This document shows positions 34,388 through 43,054 of a stretch of DNA of 64,000 nt, in pieces. Below the pieces are notes generated by a model. The model had not been told where the DNA came from, searched no databases, and saw nothing but the letters and a program-made list of their open reading frames with translations. The number at the start of each line of letters is the position of its first letter. Positions within the stretch are counted from its first letter, which is position 1. The DNA comes from Actinomycetales bacterium. GTDB lineage: Bacteria > Actinomycetota > Actinomycetes > Actinomycetales > Dermatophilaceae. The stretch covers positions 682,001-746,000 of the forward strand of contig JADJVX010000018.1 of NCBI GenBank assembly GCA_016710385.1, written 5' to 3'. A program made the translations under genes and the position numbers.

Positions 34388-34436
34388 CGGTTCGACCCTA
34401 GCGCGGGTATGGAGGGCTGCCGCATAGGCTGGCCGG

Positions 34437-35543
34437 GTGGATTCCCGCGCTGACTCCCCCGCCCCTGCCGCACCTGGAGGGAGATCGCTCGCGACGGTCG
34501 TCGTGAGCGCCGGGCGCCCGGCGGCCGCGCCCGGCGCACCGGTCAACGTGCCGATCGAGCTGTCGAGCACGTATGCCGTGCGGCCGGATGCCATCGGCTA
34601 CGGGCGCGCTGAAAACGCCACCTGGACCGCCTTCGAGGACGCCCTTGGTGCTCTCGAGGGTGGCCGTGCCCTCGTCTTCGCCTCCGGCATGGCGGCCATT
34701 GACGCCGCCCTGCGCGTCGCTCCGGCACAGCTGCCCCTCGTGGCTCCGACAACCCCCTACAACACCACCTCGGCACTGTTGGAGGAGCGTGCTGCCGCCG
34801 GTGGCACCGTGCGGCGGGTCGCGATCGACGACACGGCCGCGGTCATCGCGGCGCTCGACGGCGCCGGCGCGATCTGGCTGGAATCGCCGACCAACCCGCT
34901 CATGCAGGTCGCCGACCTAGCGACGATCATCCCCGCTGCGAAGGCCCGTGGACTGATGGTCATCTGCGACAACACCTTTGCGACCCCCTTGCTGCAGCGC
35001 CCACTGGGATTAGGAGCCGACCTCGTCGTGCACTCGGTGACGAAGTACCTCTCCGGGCACTCCGACGTGTTACTCGGGGCGGTCGTATCGGCGGCTGCGG
35101 CGACCGACCTGCACGAACAGGTGCTGACCCATCGCACCCGGCGGGGGGCCATCGCCGGGCCGATGGAGACCTGGCTCGCGCTGCGCGGACTGCGCACCCT
35201 GGACGTCCGGCTGCGGCGTGCGTGCGACAACGCGGCCTACCTGGCGCAGCGCCTCGCCGACCACCCGGCGGTCTGTCGGGTCCGTTACCCCGGGTGGGGT
35301 GCCATGCTCGCGATCGACGTCGTCGGTGGGCAGCCCGAAGCCGACCGGGTCGTTGCGGCCACTCGGCTGTGGCTGGGGGCCACCAGCCTGGGCGGGGTGG
35401 AATCGCTCATCGAACGCCGTCGCCGATATCCGGGTGAGTCCGACCTGGTGCCGGAGTCACTGCTGCGCCTGTCAGTCGGGATCGAAGATCCGGCCGATCT
35501 CTGGGCCGATCTCGACAGCGCCCTGCTGGCGGCGGTGAGCTGA
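34437..35543 (+). CDS. PLP-dependent Cys/Met metabolism enzyme (cystathionine gamma-synthase/lyase type)
   Basis: 368 aa from GTG 34437. Fold type I PLP enzyme of the trans-sulfuration family: ALVFASGMAAIDAAL, IWLESPTNPLMQVAD, VICDNTFATPLLQRPL, and the Schiff-base Lys in HSVTKYLSGHSDVLLGA (near residue 205). The C-terminus has the family's LGGVESLIERR and RLSVGIEDPADLW. Substrate choice (synthase or lyase) cannot be decided from this. It is divergent from ddl. Confidence 0.88.
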   Translation: MDSRADSPAPAAPGGRSLATVVVSAGRPAAAPGAPVNVPIELSSTYAVRPDAIGYGRAENATWTAFEDALGALEGGRALVFASGMAAIDAALRVAPAQLPLVAPTTPYNTTSALLEERAAAGGTVRRVAIDDTAAVIAALDGAGAIWLESPTNPLMQVADLATIIPAAKARGLMVICDNTFATPLLQRPLGLGADLVVHSVTKYLSGHSDVLLGAVVSAAAATDLHEQVLTHRTRRGAIAGPMETWLALRGLRTLDVRLRRACDNAAYLAQRLADHPAVCRVRYPGWGAMLAIDVVGGQPEADRVVAATRLWLGATSLGGVESLIERRRRYPGESDLVPESLLRLSVGIEDPADLWADLDSALLAAVS

Positions 35544-35591
35544 CCCGACACTGACCCGAGCCGGCCCGAGCCGGCCCGACAAGCACTCGGC

Positions 35592-35627
35592 ACCGACCGC
35601 GAGCGAGCGGACGGCATACCGGTCGGT
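35592..35627. terminator. Hairpin between convergent genes
   Basis: 8-bp arms ACCGACCG (35592-35599) and CGGTCGGT (35620-35627) with a 20-base loop whose 3' side is a GGCATAC word (35613-35619). It sits between the PLP enzyme and gpsA, so it may act on both strands. Confidence 0.5.
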
Positions 35628-35643
35628 CTGCCAAACGGTTGGT

Positions 35644-36642
35644 TCAGCTGCGCTCGTGCTTGCGGCTGCGCGACATGAGCAGGTCGACGAGTTCGGCGGG
35701 CGTGCGTTCACCGTCGATGACCGAGGTGACCGCTTCTGCGATCGGCATCTCGACCTCGTTGCTGCGAGCCAGAGCGAGCACCGAATGGCATGACTTCACG
35801 CCCTCGGCGGTCTGCCGAGTCACGGCGATGACCTCGGCGACCGAGAGGCCCTTGCCGAGGTTTTCGCCGAAAGTGCGATTGCGCGACAACGGCGACATGC
35901 AGGTGGCGATGAGGTCACCTACGCCGGCCAGGCCGAGGAAGGTGCCCGGATCGGCCCCGACTCGAACGCCGAGGCGGGCCGTCTCGGCCAAGCCGCGGGT
36001 GATGATCGACGCCTTGGTGTTGTCACCCATCCCCATCCCCTCGGCCATCCCGACGGCGAGCGCGACGACGTTCTTGACAGCGCCGCCGAGCTCGGTGCCG
36101 ACGACATCGGTGTTGGTGTAGGGGCGGAAGTAGCCGGTCACGCACGCTGCCGCGACCCGGTCGGCGGTGTCATGATCACGGCAGGCGACGACGCTGGCAG
36201 CCGGCTGCCGGTTGGCGATCTCGCGGGCGAGGTTGGGGCCGGACACGACGACGACCCGCTCCCAGGGCACCTGTCCGACCTCGTGGACGACCTCGCTCAT
36301 CCGCTTGGTGGTGCCGAGTTCGACGCCTTTCATCAGGCTGACGACCGCTGCTGCGGGAGGAAGCAGGTGAGCCCATTGCTCGAGGTTGGCGCGCAGCGTC
36401 TGCGACGGCACGGCGAGCACGACGATGTCGGCACCCTGCAGGGCCTGGGCCGGGTCTGCGGTCGCGCTGATGCCCTCGGGCAGAGCGATCCCCGGCAGGT
36501 AGTCGGTGTTGCACCCGGCGTTGATCTGGGCCACGGACTCGGGGCGACGGCCCCACATCGTCACAGTGGTGCCGGCATCGGCGAGGGTTGCGGCGAAGGC
36601 GGTGCCCCAGCTGCCGGTGCCCATCACGGCTGCTCGTGTCAT
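35644..36642 (-). CDS. gpsA: Glycerol-3-phosphate dehydrogenase (NAD(P)+)
   Basis: 332 aa from ATG 36642 with AAGGAGA upstream. Rossmann start AAVMGTGSWGTAFAATLADAG (GxGxxG); later SGPNLAREIANRQPAA and the catalytic Lys in GTELGGAVKNVVALAVGMAEG; GVGDLIATC is also typical. It makes sn-glycerol-3-phosphate for phospholipids. It follows plsC with a four-base overlap, so two steps of phosphatidate synthesis are coupled. Confidence 0.96.
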   Translation of the reverse strand: MTRAAVMGTGSWGTAFAATLADAGTTVTMWGRRPESVAQINAGCNTDYLPGIALPEGISATADPAQALQGADIVVLAVPSQTLRANLEQWAHLLPPAAAVVSLMKGVELGTTKRMSEVVHEVGQVPWERVVVVSGPNLAREIANRQPAASVVACRDHDTADRVAAACVTGYFRPYTNTDVVGTELGGAVKNVVALAVGMAEGMGMGDNTKASIITRGLAETARLGVRVGADPGTFLGLAGVGDLIATCMSPLSRNRTFGENLGKGLSVAEVIAVTRQTAEGVKSCHSVLALARSNEVEMPIAEAVTSVIDGERTPAELVDLLMSRSRKHERS

Positions 36643-37382
36643 GTGCTCTCCTTGTTGGGATTGCCGATCTCGGAAACGCCATGCTCCCGAGGGTCGTAGC
36701 GCCGCGCCGGAGCCGCTTCTGCGCGCAGTTGCTCCAGCAGAGTCGTGATCGCCGCCATGATGCGCTCGGTGGCTTCGCGCAGCAGTTCGGCGTCCATCGG
36801 GCGGTCGCGCAGGTCGTCGAGGTCGACCGGGGGCCCGGCCAGGACGTGGACGGTCTTGCGCGGCCACAGGTGCACGGACTTCTCGTAGGTGCCGAGCACC
36901 TCTTGGGCACCCCACTGGGCGATGGGGATGACCGGACGCCCGGTCTGCAGCGCCAGCCGCGCCGCACCGGTCTTGCCGCGCATCGGCCACTGGTGCGGGT
37001 CCCGCGTCAACGTGCCCTCGGGGAAGATCACGACGGCTTTGCCCTCGTGCACAGCGTCGACCGCAGCTCGATAGGCGCCGGCGGCCTGGCCCGTGCCGCG
37101 ATAGACGGGGATCTGGCCGGACCACTTCACCAACTTGCCGAAGACCGGAATGCGGAAAACGGCCTCCTTGCCCAGGAAGAAGGGCGGATGGCCGTTGTCG
37201 TAGAGGAACAGCGCCACGACGAACGGATCGAAGTAGGACATGTGGTTGGGGGCGGCAATCCACCCGCCGTCCGCGGGCAGATGCTGTATGCCGCGCCACT
37301 CTCGGCCAGTCAGGAGCAACAGCAGCGGGCGAAGGATGATCACGACAAACCGGTATGCCGGTGGCAGCCGTCGGGGGGTCAC
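36639..37382 (-). CDS. plsC: 1-acyl-sn-glycerol-3-phosphate acyltransferase
   Basis: 247 aa from GTG 37382, preceded by GAAGGAGA. An N-terminal hydrophobic segment (FVVIILRPLLLLLTG) is followed by the acyltransferase motifs NHMSYFDPF (HX4D) near 45 and VVIFPEGTLTRD near 125. It acylates lysophosphatidate at the membrane. It overlaps gpsA by four bases. Confidence 0.92.
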   Translation of the reverse strand: MTPRRLPPAYRFVVIILRPLLLLLTGREWRGIQHLPADGGWIAAPNHMSYFDPFVVALFLYDNGHPPFFLGKEAVFRIPVFGKLVKWSGQIPVYRGTGQAAGAYRAAVDAVHEGKAVVIFPEGTLTRDPHQWPMRGKTGAARLALQTGRPVIPIAQWGAQEVLGTYEKSVHLWPRKTVHVLAGPPVDLDDLRDRPMDAELLREATERIMAAITTLLEQLRAEAAPARRYDPREHGVSEIGNPNKEST

Positions 37383-37533
37383 GCGGTCTCCTTCGTCGTC
37401 GCCCGTATCCTCGCGGCACTCGATGCCGGTGTCGAGAGGGCGGGACCACGAGCACGTGGCACTGTGGCAGAGCAGGACACCCGGACCGGAGACTCCCGCA
37501 AAGTGGAAGTCCACGGCCCGGGTGTGTCGCGGA

Positions 37534-38163
37534 TCAGCCCTTCTTCGAGGACTTCTTGCCCTTGGCGTCGGACTTCTTCGCGGACTTCTTGTCAGCCTTG
37601 GCGGGAGCAGCCTTCGCGGGAGCAGCCTTGGCAGGTGCAGCCTTCGCAGGAGCAGCCTTCGCAGGAGCAGCCTTCGCAGGAGCAGCCTTCGCAGGAGCAG
37701 CCTTCGCGGGAGCAGCCTTCGCGGGAGCAGCCTTCGCAGGAGCAGCCTTCGCGGGTGCAGCCTTCGCAGGTGCAGCCTTCGCAGGTGCAGCCTTCGCGGG
37801 AGCAGCCTTCACGGATGCGCTCGGAGCTGCCGCCCGGGTTGCCGTGCCGGCAGCCGCCCGACCAACGACCGGAGTGCGAGTCAACCGGCGGGGGTCGGCG
37901 ACGACCGCACGGAACGATGTTCCGGGGCGGAAGCGGGGCACCGTGGTCTTCTTGATGTGCACCTCTTGACCGGTGCGTGGGTTCCGTCCTGTGCGGGCAC
38001 CTCGCTCCACCTTCTGGAAGGTGCCGAAACCCGTGATCGAGACCCGACCGCCGCGAGCCACCTCCCGGATGATCGTCTCGAGGACCGCCTCGAGGGCGTC
38101 GTGCGCGAGCTTCCTACTGCCCAGCTTGCTCTCAAGAGCAAGTGCGAGTTCTGCCTTGTTCAC
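37534..38163 (-). CDS. HU-family histone-like protein with KAAPA-repeat tail
   Basis: 209 aa from GTG 38163, preceded by GGAGG. Residues 1-90 are a complete HU domain (VNKAELALALESKLG to PRTGQEVHIKKTTVPRFRPG), including the beta-arm RNPRTG. Then come about 14 consecutive KAAPA repeats (15-base unit, 37600-37812) and a final Lys/Ser-rich KKSAKKSDAKGKKSSKKG. This resembles the long-tailed mycobacterial HupB. The tail resembles histone H1 and should bind DNA non-specifically and compact it. The reverse strand of the repeat also reads open, but only as a shadow. Confidence 0.93.
   Translation of the reverse strand: MNKAELALALESKLGSRKLAHDALEAVLETIIREVARGGRVSITGFGTFQKVERGARTGRNPRTGQEVHIKKTTVPRFRPGTSFRAVVADPRRLTRTPVVGRAAAGTATRAAAPSASVKAAPAKAAPAKAAPAKAAPAKAAPAKAAPAKAAPAKAAPAKAAPAKAAPAKAAPAKAAPAKAAPAKAAPAKADKKSAKKSDAKGKKSSKKG
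37600..37812. repeat. 15-base coding tandem repeat (14 units)
   Basis: About 14 copies of a 15-base unit (plus strand: AGCAGCCTTCGCAGG with small changes at two positions), each encoding KAAPA on the minus strand. Unit-to-unit differences are mostly synonymous (GCGGG versus GCAGG; AGCAG versus TGCAG), so selection keeps the peptide while the DNA drifts. Copy number could vary by slippage. Confidence 0.9.
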
Positions 38164-38372
38164 CGTGCCTCCGCGGGTCTTGCCGCTGGCTGGATGCCAG
38201 GGGATGTGGGCCACGAACCGTGACGTTCGTCAGGGATGAACGTTAGGGGTTGGCGACACCGCCAGTCCATCATTTGTTGATCTGGTTTTCGTTGCGCCGC
38301 ACGGAATTTGCCTCAGCCCCCTCGCCATCTCCGCCTGTGCCGCACTCACACACGCCGAGCAGGCGACGAAAA

Positions 38373-38960
38373 TCACTGCGTGACAGGCTTATACGACGGC
38401 CGACGGACCTCGAATTCGGCGACGAGATCGGCGTGGCGCAGCGTCAACCCGATGTCATCGAGTCCCTCCATCAGCCGCCACCGGGTGTAGTCGTCGACCT
38501 CGAAGGCCACGACAATGTTGCCGGCTGTGACGGTGCGAGAGGCGAGATCGACGGTGAGTTGCGCTCCTGGTTCATTTTCGAGGTACTTCCAGATGAGTTC
38601 GATGTCGTCCTGCGGAACCACCGCGGTCAACAGGCCCTGCTTGCCGCTGTTTCCGCGGAAGATGTCGGCGAACCGCGAGGAGAGCACCGCCCGGAAGCCG
38701 TAGTTCATCAACGCCCAGACCGCATGCTCACGCGAGGAGCCCGTGCCGAAGTCCGGGCCGGCCACGAGCACCGACCCCGCGGCATACCGAGGGTTGTTGA
38801 GCACGAAGGTGTCATCTTCTCGCCACGCCGCGAAGAGTCCGTCCTCGAAGCCGTCCCTGCTGACCCGCTTGAGGTAGACGGCGGGGATGATCTGATCGGT
38901 GTCGACATTGCTGCGGCGCAACGGAACTCCGACGCCGGTGTGGGTCACGAAGCTGTCCAT
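38373..38960 (-). CDS. leuD: 3-isopropylmalate dehydratase, small subunit
   Basis: 195 aa. MDSFVTHTGVGVPLRRSNVDTDQIIPAVYLKRV is the LeuD N-terminus, and GSSREHAVWALMNYGFRAVLSSRFADIFRGNSGKQG is the swivelling-domain signature. With LeuC it isomerises 2- to 3-isopropylmalate in leucine synthesis. It follows leuC by 10 bases. A downstream gap of about 200 bases separates it from the HU gene. Confidence 0.96.
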   Translation of the reverse strand: MDSFVTHTGVGVPLRRSNVDTDQIIPAVYLKRVSRDGFEDGLFAAWREDDTFVLNNPRYAAGSVLVAGPDFGTGSSREHAVWALMNYGFRAVLSSRFADIFRGNSGKQGLLTAVVPQDDIELIWKYLENEPGAQLTVDLASRTVTAGNIVVAFEVDDYTRWRLMEGLDDIGLTLRHADLVAEFEVRRPSYKPVTQ

Positions 38961-38970
38961 GATCGACTCC

Positions 38971-40362
38971 TCACAGATCGGCCGGCGAGGACAACGTGCC
39001 CCGAACGGCGGTGGCGGCGGCGACGAGCGGGCTCACCAGGTGGGTGCGGCCCCCGGGCCCCTGACGTCCCTCGAAGTTGCGGTTCGACGTCGACGCGCTG
39101 CGCTCCTGTGGCGCCAGCTTGTCGGGGTTCATGGCCAGGCACATGGAGCAGCCCGGCAGCCGCCATTCGGCCCCTGCCGCACGGAAGATCTCGTGCAAGC
39201 CCTCGGCTTCGGCCTGCTCGCGTACCCGCGCCGATCCGGGGACGATGAGAGCACGCACGCCGGCCGCGACGCGGCGACCCCGCAGCACACTGGCGGCCGC
39301 CCGCAGGTCCTCGATCCGCCCATTGGTGCACGAGCCTACGAACACTGTGTCGACCGCGATCTCTCGCAACGGCATACCGGCTTGCAGGCCCATGTAGTCG
39401 AGGGCCTTCTGCGCGGCGTGCCGCTCGTTCTCGTCGACGATGGCCGCAGGGTCCGGCACGCTCGCCGACAGCGGGAGTCCCTGGCCGGGATTGGTGCCCC
39501 AGGTGACATAGGGAGACAAGGACGCAGCATCGATGACCACCTCGGCATCGAACACGGCGTCGTCGTCGGTGCGAAGGCTGCGCCAATCCTGCACTGCCGC
39601 ATCCCAATCCGCCCCAATCGGGGCGTGGTCGCGACCCTCGAGGTAAGCGAAAGTCGTCTCGTCAGGTGCGATCATGCCCGCCCGGGCGCCGGCTTCGATG
39701 GACATATTGCACACCGTCATTCGGCCTTCCATCGACAGCGCCTCGATCGCGCTCCCGCGGAACTCGATGACGAAGCCCTGTCCACCACCCGTGCCGATCC
39801 GAGCGATGACCGCCAGAACGATGTCCTTGGCCGTGACACCGTCGGGCAGGACACCGTCCACGGTCACGGCCATGGTCCGGAACGGCTTGAGGGGAAGGGT
39901 CTGGGTCGCCAGGACGTGTTCGACCTCGGAGGTGCCGATTCCAAAGGCGAGGGCTCCGAAGGCACCGTGAGTGGAGGTATGGCTGTCGCCGCACACGATC
40001 GTCATGCCGGGCTGGGTGAGTCCCAGCTGCGGTCCGACGACGTGGACGATGCCCTGCTCGGGGTCACCCATGGGAAAGATCGGGACGCCGAACTCTGCGC
40101 AGTTGCGGCGCAGGGTCTGCACTTGGGTGAGACTGACCGGATCGGTGATCGGCCCCGGCGTGGTGGGCACGTTGTGGTCCTCGGTGGCCAGCGTGAGATC
40201 GGGCCGACGGACGGTGCGCCCTTCCAGGCGCAGACCGTCGAACGCCTGGGGGCTGGTGACCTCGTGGAGCAGGTGCAGATCGATATAGAGCAGGTCCGGC
40301 TCGCCCTCGACCCGGCGTACCAGGTGCGATTCCCAGACCTTCTCGGCCAGTGTCCCTGCCAT
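38971..40362 (-). CDS. leuC: 3-isopropylmalate dehydratase, large subunit
   Basis: 463 aa from ATG 40362. It has MAGTLAEKVWESHLVRR at the N-terminus, DLHLLHEVTSPQAFDGLR, GDSHTSTHGAFGALAFGIGTSEVEHVLATQTL, and three [4Fe-4S] cysteines: VGSCTNGR near 345 and CSMC near 405-408. The open frame continues further 5' but the family start is here. It is divergent from an IclR-type regulator. Confidence 0.96.
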   Translation of the reverse strand: MAGTLAEKVWESHLVRRVEGEPDLLYIDLHLLHEVTSPQAFDGLRLEGRTVRRPDLTLATEDHNVPTTPGPITDPVSLTQVQTLRRNCAEFGVPIFPMGDPEQGIVHVVGPQLGLTQPGMTIVCGDSHTSTHGAFGALAFGIGTSEVEHVLATQTLPLKPFRTMAVTVDGVLPDGVTAKDIVLAVIARIGTGGGQGFVIEFRGSAIEALSMEGRMTVCNMSIEAGARAGMIAPDETTFAYLEGRDHAPIGADWDAAVQDWRSLRTDDDAVFDAEVVIDAASLSPYVTWGTNPGQGLPLSASVPDPAAIVDENERHAAQKALDYMGLQAGMPLREIAVDTVFVGSCTNGRIEDLRAAASVLRGRRVAAGVRALIVPGSARVREQAEAEGLHEIFRAAGAEWRLPGCSMCLAMNPDKLAPQERSASTSNRNFEGRQGPGGRTHLVSPLVAAATAVRGTLSSPADL

Positions 40363-40438
40363 CGCTACCAACCCTTCCGCCCTGCTGACACACTTATGTC
40401 GAGGCCAGCCTGTCCAAGCCCTGCGCACCGCGGATTTG

Positions 40439-40457
40439 CGTCTCACGCCCTGAGACG
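40439..40457. promoter_or_regulatory. Palindromic operator between leuC and the IclR gene
   Basis: CGTCTCA (40439-40445) and TGAGACG (40451-40457), a perfect 7-base inverted repeat with a 5-base centre, 14 bases before the regulator start and about 77 before leuC. An IclR dimer or tetramer site controlling leuCD and itself is likely; I infer this from position. Confidence 0.6.
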
Positions 40458-40470
40458 TCAATATCAGTGC

Positions 40471-41202
40471 ATGGACAATTCTAGCGGCGTCGGGGTTCTC
40501 GACAAGGCGGCGGTTGTATTGAGCGCGCTGGAAGCCGGGCCGGCCACCCTGGCCCAACTCGTCGGCGCCACCGGACTGGCCCGCCCCACCGCACACCGCC
40601 TGGCGGTGGCGCTGGAACACCACCGACTCGTGTCGCGCGACATGCAGGGACGCTTCGTCCTCGGCCCGCGCCTGGCCGAGCTCGCGTCGTCTGCTGGCGA
40701 GGATCGCCTGCTGGCTGCTGCCGGGCCGGTCCTCGGCGCCCTGCGAGACCACACCAACGAGAGCGCCCAACTCTTCCGCCGCCAGGGTGACCAGCGCATC
40801 TGTGTCGCCGCGGCCGAGCGCCCCATGGGGTTGCGCGACACCATCCCAGTCGGAGCAAGCCTGTCGATGCTCGCCGGCTCCGCCGCGCAGATCCTGCTGG
40901 CCTGGGAAGAACCGGACCGGCTGCACCGTGGTCTGCAGGGCGCTCGCTTCAACGCTACGGCGCTCTCTGCGGTCCGCCGCCGCGGGTGGGCCCAGAGCGT
41001 CGGCGAGCGCGAGCCTGGCGTTGCGTCGGTGTCGGCACCAGTGCGCGGCCCCTCGGGGAGGGTCGTTGCCGCCGTGTCCATCTCCGGCCCCATCGAGCGG
41101 CTCTCCCGCCAACCTGGGCGCCTGCACGCAGCCACCGTCGTGGCCGGAGCCAACAAGCTGACCGACGTGTTGCGGCGAGCACACCAGGCCGCCCACGGTT
41201 AA
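40471..41202 (+). CDS. ndgR: IclR-family regulator of leucine synthesis (NdgR/LtbR type)
   Basis: 243 aa from ATG 40471. Winged helix at 10-65 (VLDKAAVVLSALEAGPATLAQLVGATGLARPTAHRLAVALEHHRLV), then the IclR ligand domain. It is the divergent neighbour of leuCD. In Streptomyces (NdgR) and Corynebacterium (LtbR) the regulator at this position represses leuCD and other amino-acid genes, so the same role is expected. The effector is not visible here. Confidence 0.85.
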   Translation: MDNSSGVGVLDKAAVVLSALEAGPATLAQLVGATGLARPTAHRLAVALEHHRLVSRDMQGRFVLGPRLAELASSAGEDRLLAAAGPVLGALRDHTNESAQLFRRQGDQRICVAAAERPMGLRDTIPVGASLSMLAGSAAQILLAWEEPDRLHRGLQGARFNATALSAVRRRGWAQSVGEREPGVASVSAPVRGPSGRVVAAVSISGPIERLSRQPGRLHAATVVAGANKLTDVLRRAHQAAHG

Positions 41203-41370
41203 GGTGATAGAGCGAGTGGGACCGAGGGGTCAAGCGACACGCCCCCTCACGACTTCACACTCGCGGTCGGCCAAATTCTCGAGGAGTGACCCAACCCCAC
41301 CCTCGAGTCGCGCGTCACACCTGGTGACGACGGCACGCCGGGCCGACCAGAGATTGAGCGAGGGACTGAC

Positions 41371-42483
41371 GTGGACACCATCGAGACTCGACCCAAGACC
41401 AGCCGGCTCATCGGCGCGCTGGTCGCCCTCCCCCTCGTGCTTTCGGCATGCACGGCCACCGGCACCACCCCGAGCGCCCCCAGCGCTGTGGCCACCTCCA
41501 CCGGGGCTCGACCTGCCACCTCCACTCAGACACCGTCCGCCACCAAGACCGTCGATCCGTCGGTGTCCGTTCCGACGCCGGTCGCGCCCTCGCTCCTGGC
41601 CGAAGGTGCCAGCGGCGACAAGGTGCGCGATCTCCAGGCTCGGCTCAAGCAACTGTCCCTCTACGAGGCCACGGTCGACGGCACCTATGGACCCGAGACG
41701 ACCACGGGGGTCCGCGGCTTCCAGGTGAAGAGCTCGCTGTCCGCGACCGGGGCTCTCGACCAGGCCACCTACGACGCCCTCATCACCGCCACCAAGCAAC
41801 CCAGCGCCGAGGACCTCGCGGGGCACTTGATTCCCGGTCCGGCGCTGCTGAAGTCCGGCTCCAAGGGAGCCCAGGTCCGCGACCTGCAGGCCCGGCTCAA
41901 GCAGATCGGTTGGTGGTCGGGCGACGTCACCGATACCTATGGGACCCAGACCGAGACTGCCGTCAAAGGCTTCCAAGCCAAGCGGGGCATCCCCGAGACC
42001 GGCGAGGTCGACCAGCGCACCCTCGATCGGCTCCGCGCGATGACCCGCAAACCGACTTCCGACGAACTCAACAACGTCAAGCCGAAGCCGGCTGCGGGTC
42101 TCACCAGCGACGGCCTGGACCCGAGGTGCCTCACCGGGCGGGTCATGTGCGTGTCGAAGGCCACCAACAAGCTCGTCTGGGTCGTCGACGGTGTCCCACT
42201 GGCTCGGGTCGACGTCCGCTTCGGCAGTCAAGAACTCCCGACCCGCGAGGGCTCCTTCCAGGTCTTCCAGAAGAGCCGCGACCACGTGTCGACGCTGTAT
42301 CACACCTCGATGCCCTACGCGATGTTCTTCAGCGGCGGTCAGGCAGTCCATTACTCACCGGACTTCGCGGCGCGTGGCTACAACGGCGCCTCGCACGGGT
42401 GCGTCAACGTCCGCGACCTCAAGACCATCACCTGGCTGTTCGATCAGGTGCGCATCGGCGACGCGGTGATCGTCTACCGCTGA
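41371..42483 (+). CDS. Peptidoglycan-binding L,D-transpeptidase lipoprotein
   Basis: 370 aa from GTG 41371. Signal peptide with lipobox LSAC (Cys about 27), a Thr/Ser/Pro-rich linker (30-75), two PG_binding_1 repeats (GDKVRDLQARLKQLSLYEATVDGTYGPETTTGV; KGAQVRDLQARLKQIGWWSGDVTDTYGTQTE), and a C-terminal YkuD domain with HYSPDF...GASHGCVNVRD. The Cys of SHGCVN is the catalytic residue. It should be anchored outside the membrane and cross-link or modify peptidoglycan. It lies about 170 bases after the ndgR gene, with no other gene between. Confidence 0.9.
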   Translation: MDTIETRPKTSRLIGALVALPLVLSACTATGTTPSAPSAVATSTGARPATSTQTPSATKTVDPSVSVPTPVAPSLLAEGASGDKVRDLQARLKQLSLYEATVDGTYGPETTTGVRGFQVKSSLSATGALDQATYDALITATKQPSAEDLAGHLIPGPALLKSGSKGAQVRDLQARLKQIGWWSGDVTDTYGTQTETAVKGFQAKRGIPETGEVDQRTLDRLRAMTRKPTSDELNNVKPKPAAGLTSDGLDPRCLTGRVMCVSKATNKLVWVVDGVPLARVDVRFGSQELPTREGSFQVFQKSRDHVSTLYHTSMPYAMFFSGGQAVHYSPDFAARGYNGASHGCVNVRDLKTITWLFDQVRIGDAVIVYR

Positions 42484-42510
42484 CAGCGCGTCAGGGGGTT
42501 TCCCCGCAGA

Positions 42511-42564
42511 CCGGTATGCCGTGGGGCTGGGTTCCGATCGGAACCCAGCCCCACGGCATACCGG
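42511..42564. terminator. 54-bp perfect palindrome, bidirectional terminator
   Basis: Bases 42511-42564 form a perfect inverted repeat with no loop; the centre is CCGATCGG. Its two outer arms are GGTATGCCGT and ACGGCATACC, an inverted pair of the genome-wide word. It lies between the L,D-transpeptidase stop and the tRNA genes, so it likely stops transcription from both sides. No T-tract follows. Confidence 0.8.
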
Positions 42565-42702
42565 CAGGAGGGTGATCCGAGCGGGCGACCGACCGTGGCC
42601 CGATCCCCGGGTCGGACCCGACGCGTTTCCGACCCAACGGCGATACGGACCCGGCGATGGTGCGGATACGACTGTGGCCCGGACCGAAGTCCGGGCCACA
42701 CG

Positions 42703-42775
42703 TAGCCCCGACGGGATTCGAACCCGCGCTACCGCCTTGAGAGGGCGGCGTGCTAGGCCGCTACACAACGGGGCC
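42703..42775 (-). tRNA. tRNA-Glu (anticodon CTC)
   Basis: 73-nt cloverleaf on the minus strand: acceptor GGCCCCG pairs with CGGGGCT, D-arm around AGCGGCC, anticodon loop CCCTCTCAA with CTC, and T-loop GGTTCGAATCC. The CCA end is not encoded. tRNA-Gln lies upstream on the same strand, so they are likely cotranscribed. Confidence 0.93.
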
Positions 42776-42882
42776 CTAGCGTGTCTGCAGAGGAGAACCC
42801 TGCGGACAACGGTGGAAACCTTACCGGTCACCGGAGCCTTCCACCGAATTGTCCGACCCTGGCCCAAAGGGGCCTGCCGGAG

Positions 42883-42954
42883 CTGGGGTACCAGGACTCG
42901 AACCTAGAATAACTGAACCAGAATCAGTCGTGTTGCCAATTACACCATACCCCA
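42883..42954 (-). tRNA. tRNA-Gln (anticodon CTG)
   Basis: 72-nt cloverleaf on the minus strand: acceptor TGGGGTA with TACCCCA, anticodon loop GATTCTGGT with CTG, and T-loop GGTTCGAGTCC. Paired with tRNA-Glu next to gltX is a usual actinobacterial arrangement; here the insertion sequence separates it from gltX. Confidence 0.93.
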
Positions 42955-43047
42955 TGGGGTATCACTGCTCGCGCGCCGCACGACGAGGCGTGAGCCTTCG
43001 AGAGTGAACCGGAGAGCGATGTTACCGGTCCCGCTGAGATGCCCCAA

Positions 43048-43054
43048 ATCGCCG
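43048..43054. repeat. Candidate 7-bp target-site duplication (left copy)
   Basis: ATCGCCG here and again at 44428-44434, flanking the insertion sequence. If it is the duplication, the element runs from 43055 to 44427. Seven bases in GC-rich DNA could also match by chance. Confidence 0.45.

Noticed and set aside
35644..37455. Apparent N-terminal extension of gpsA
   Set aside because: The added part is an out-of-frame reading of plsC; the gpsA start at 36642 has a good ribosome-binding site.
37600..37812. CRISPR array
   Set aside because: Units are contiguous 15-mers without spacers and lie inside a coding frame.
37355..37969. Plus-strand frame with FAGAA repeats
   Set aside because: Reverse reading of the KAAPA repeat of the HU gene; no ribosome-binding site or family.
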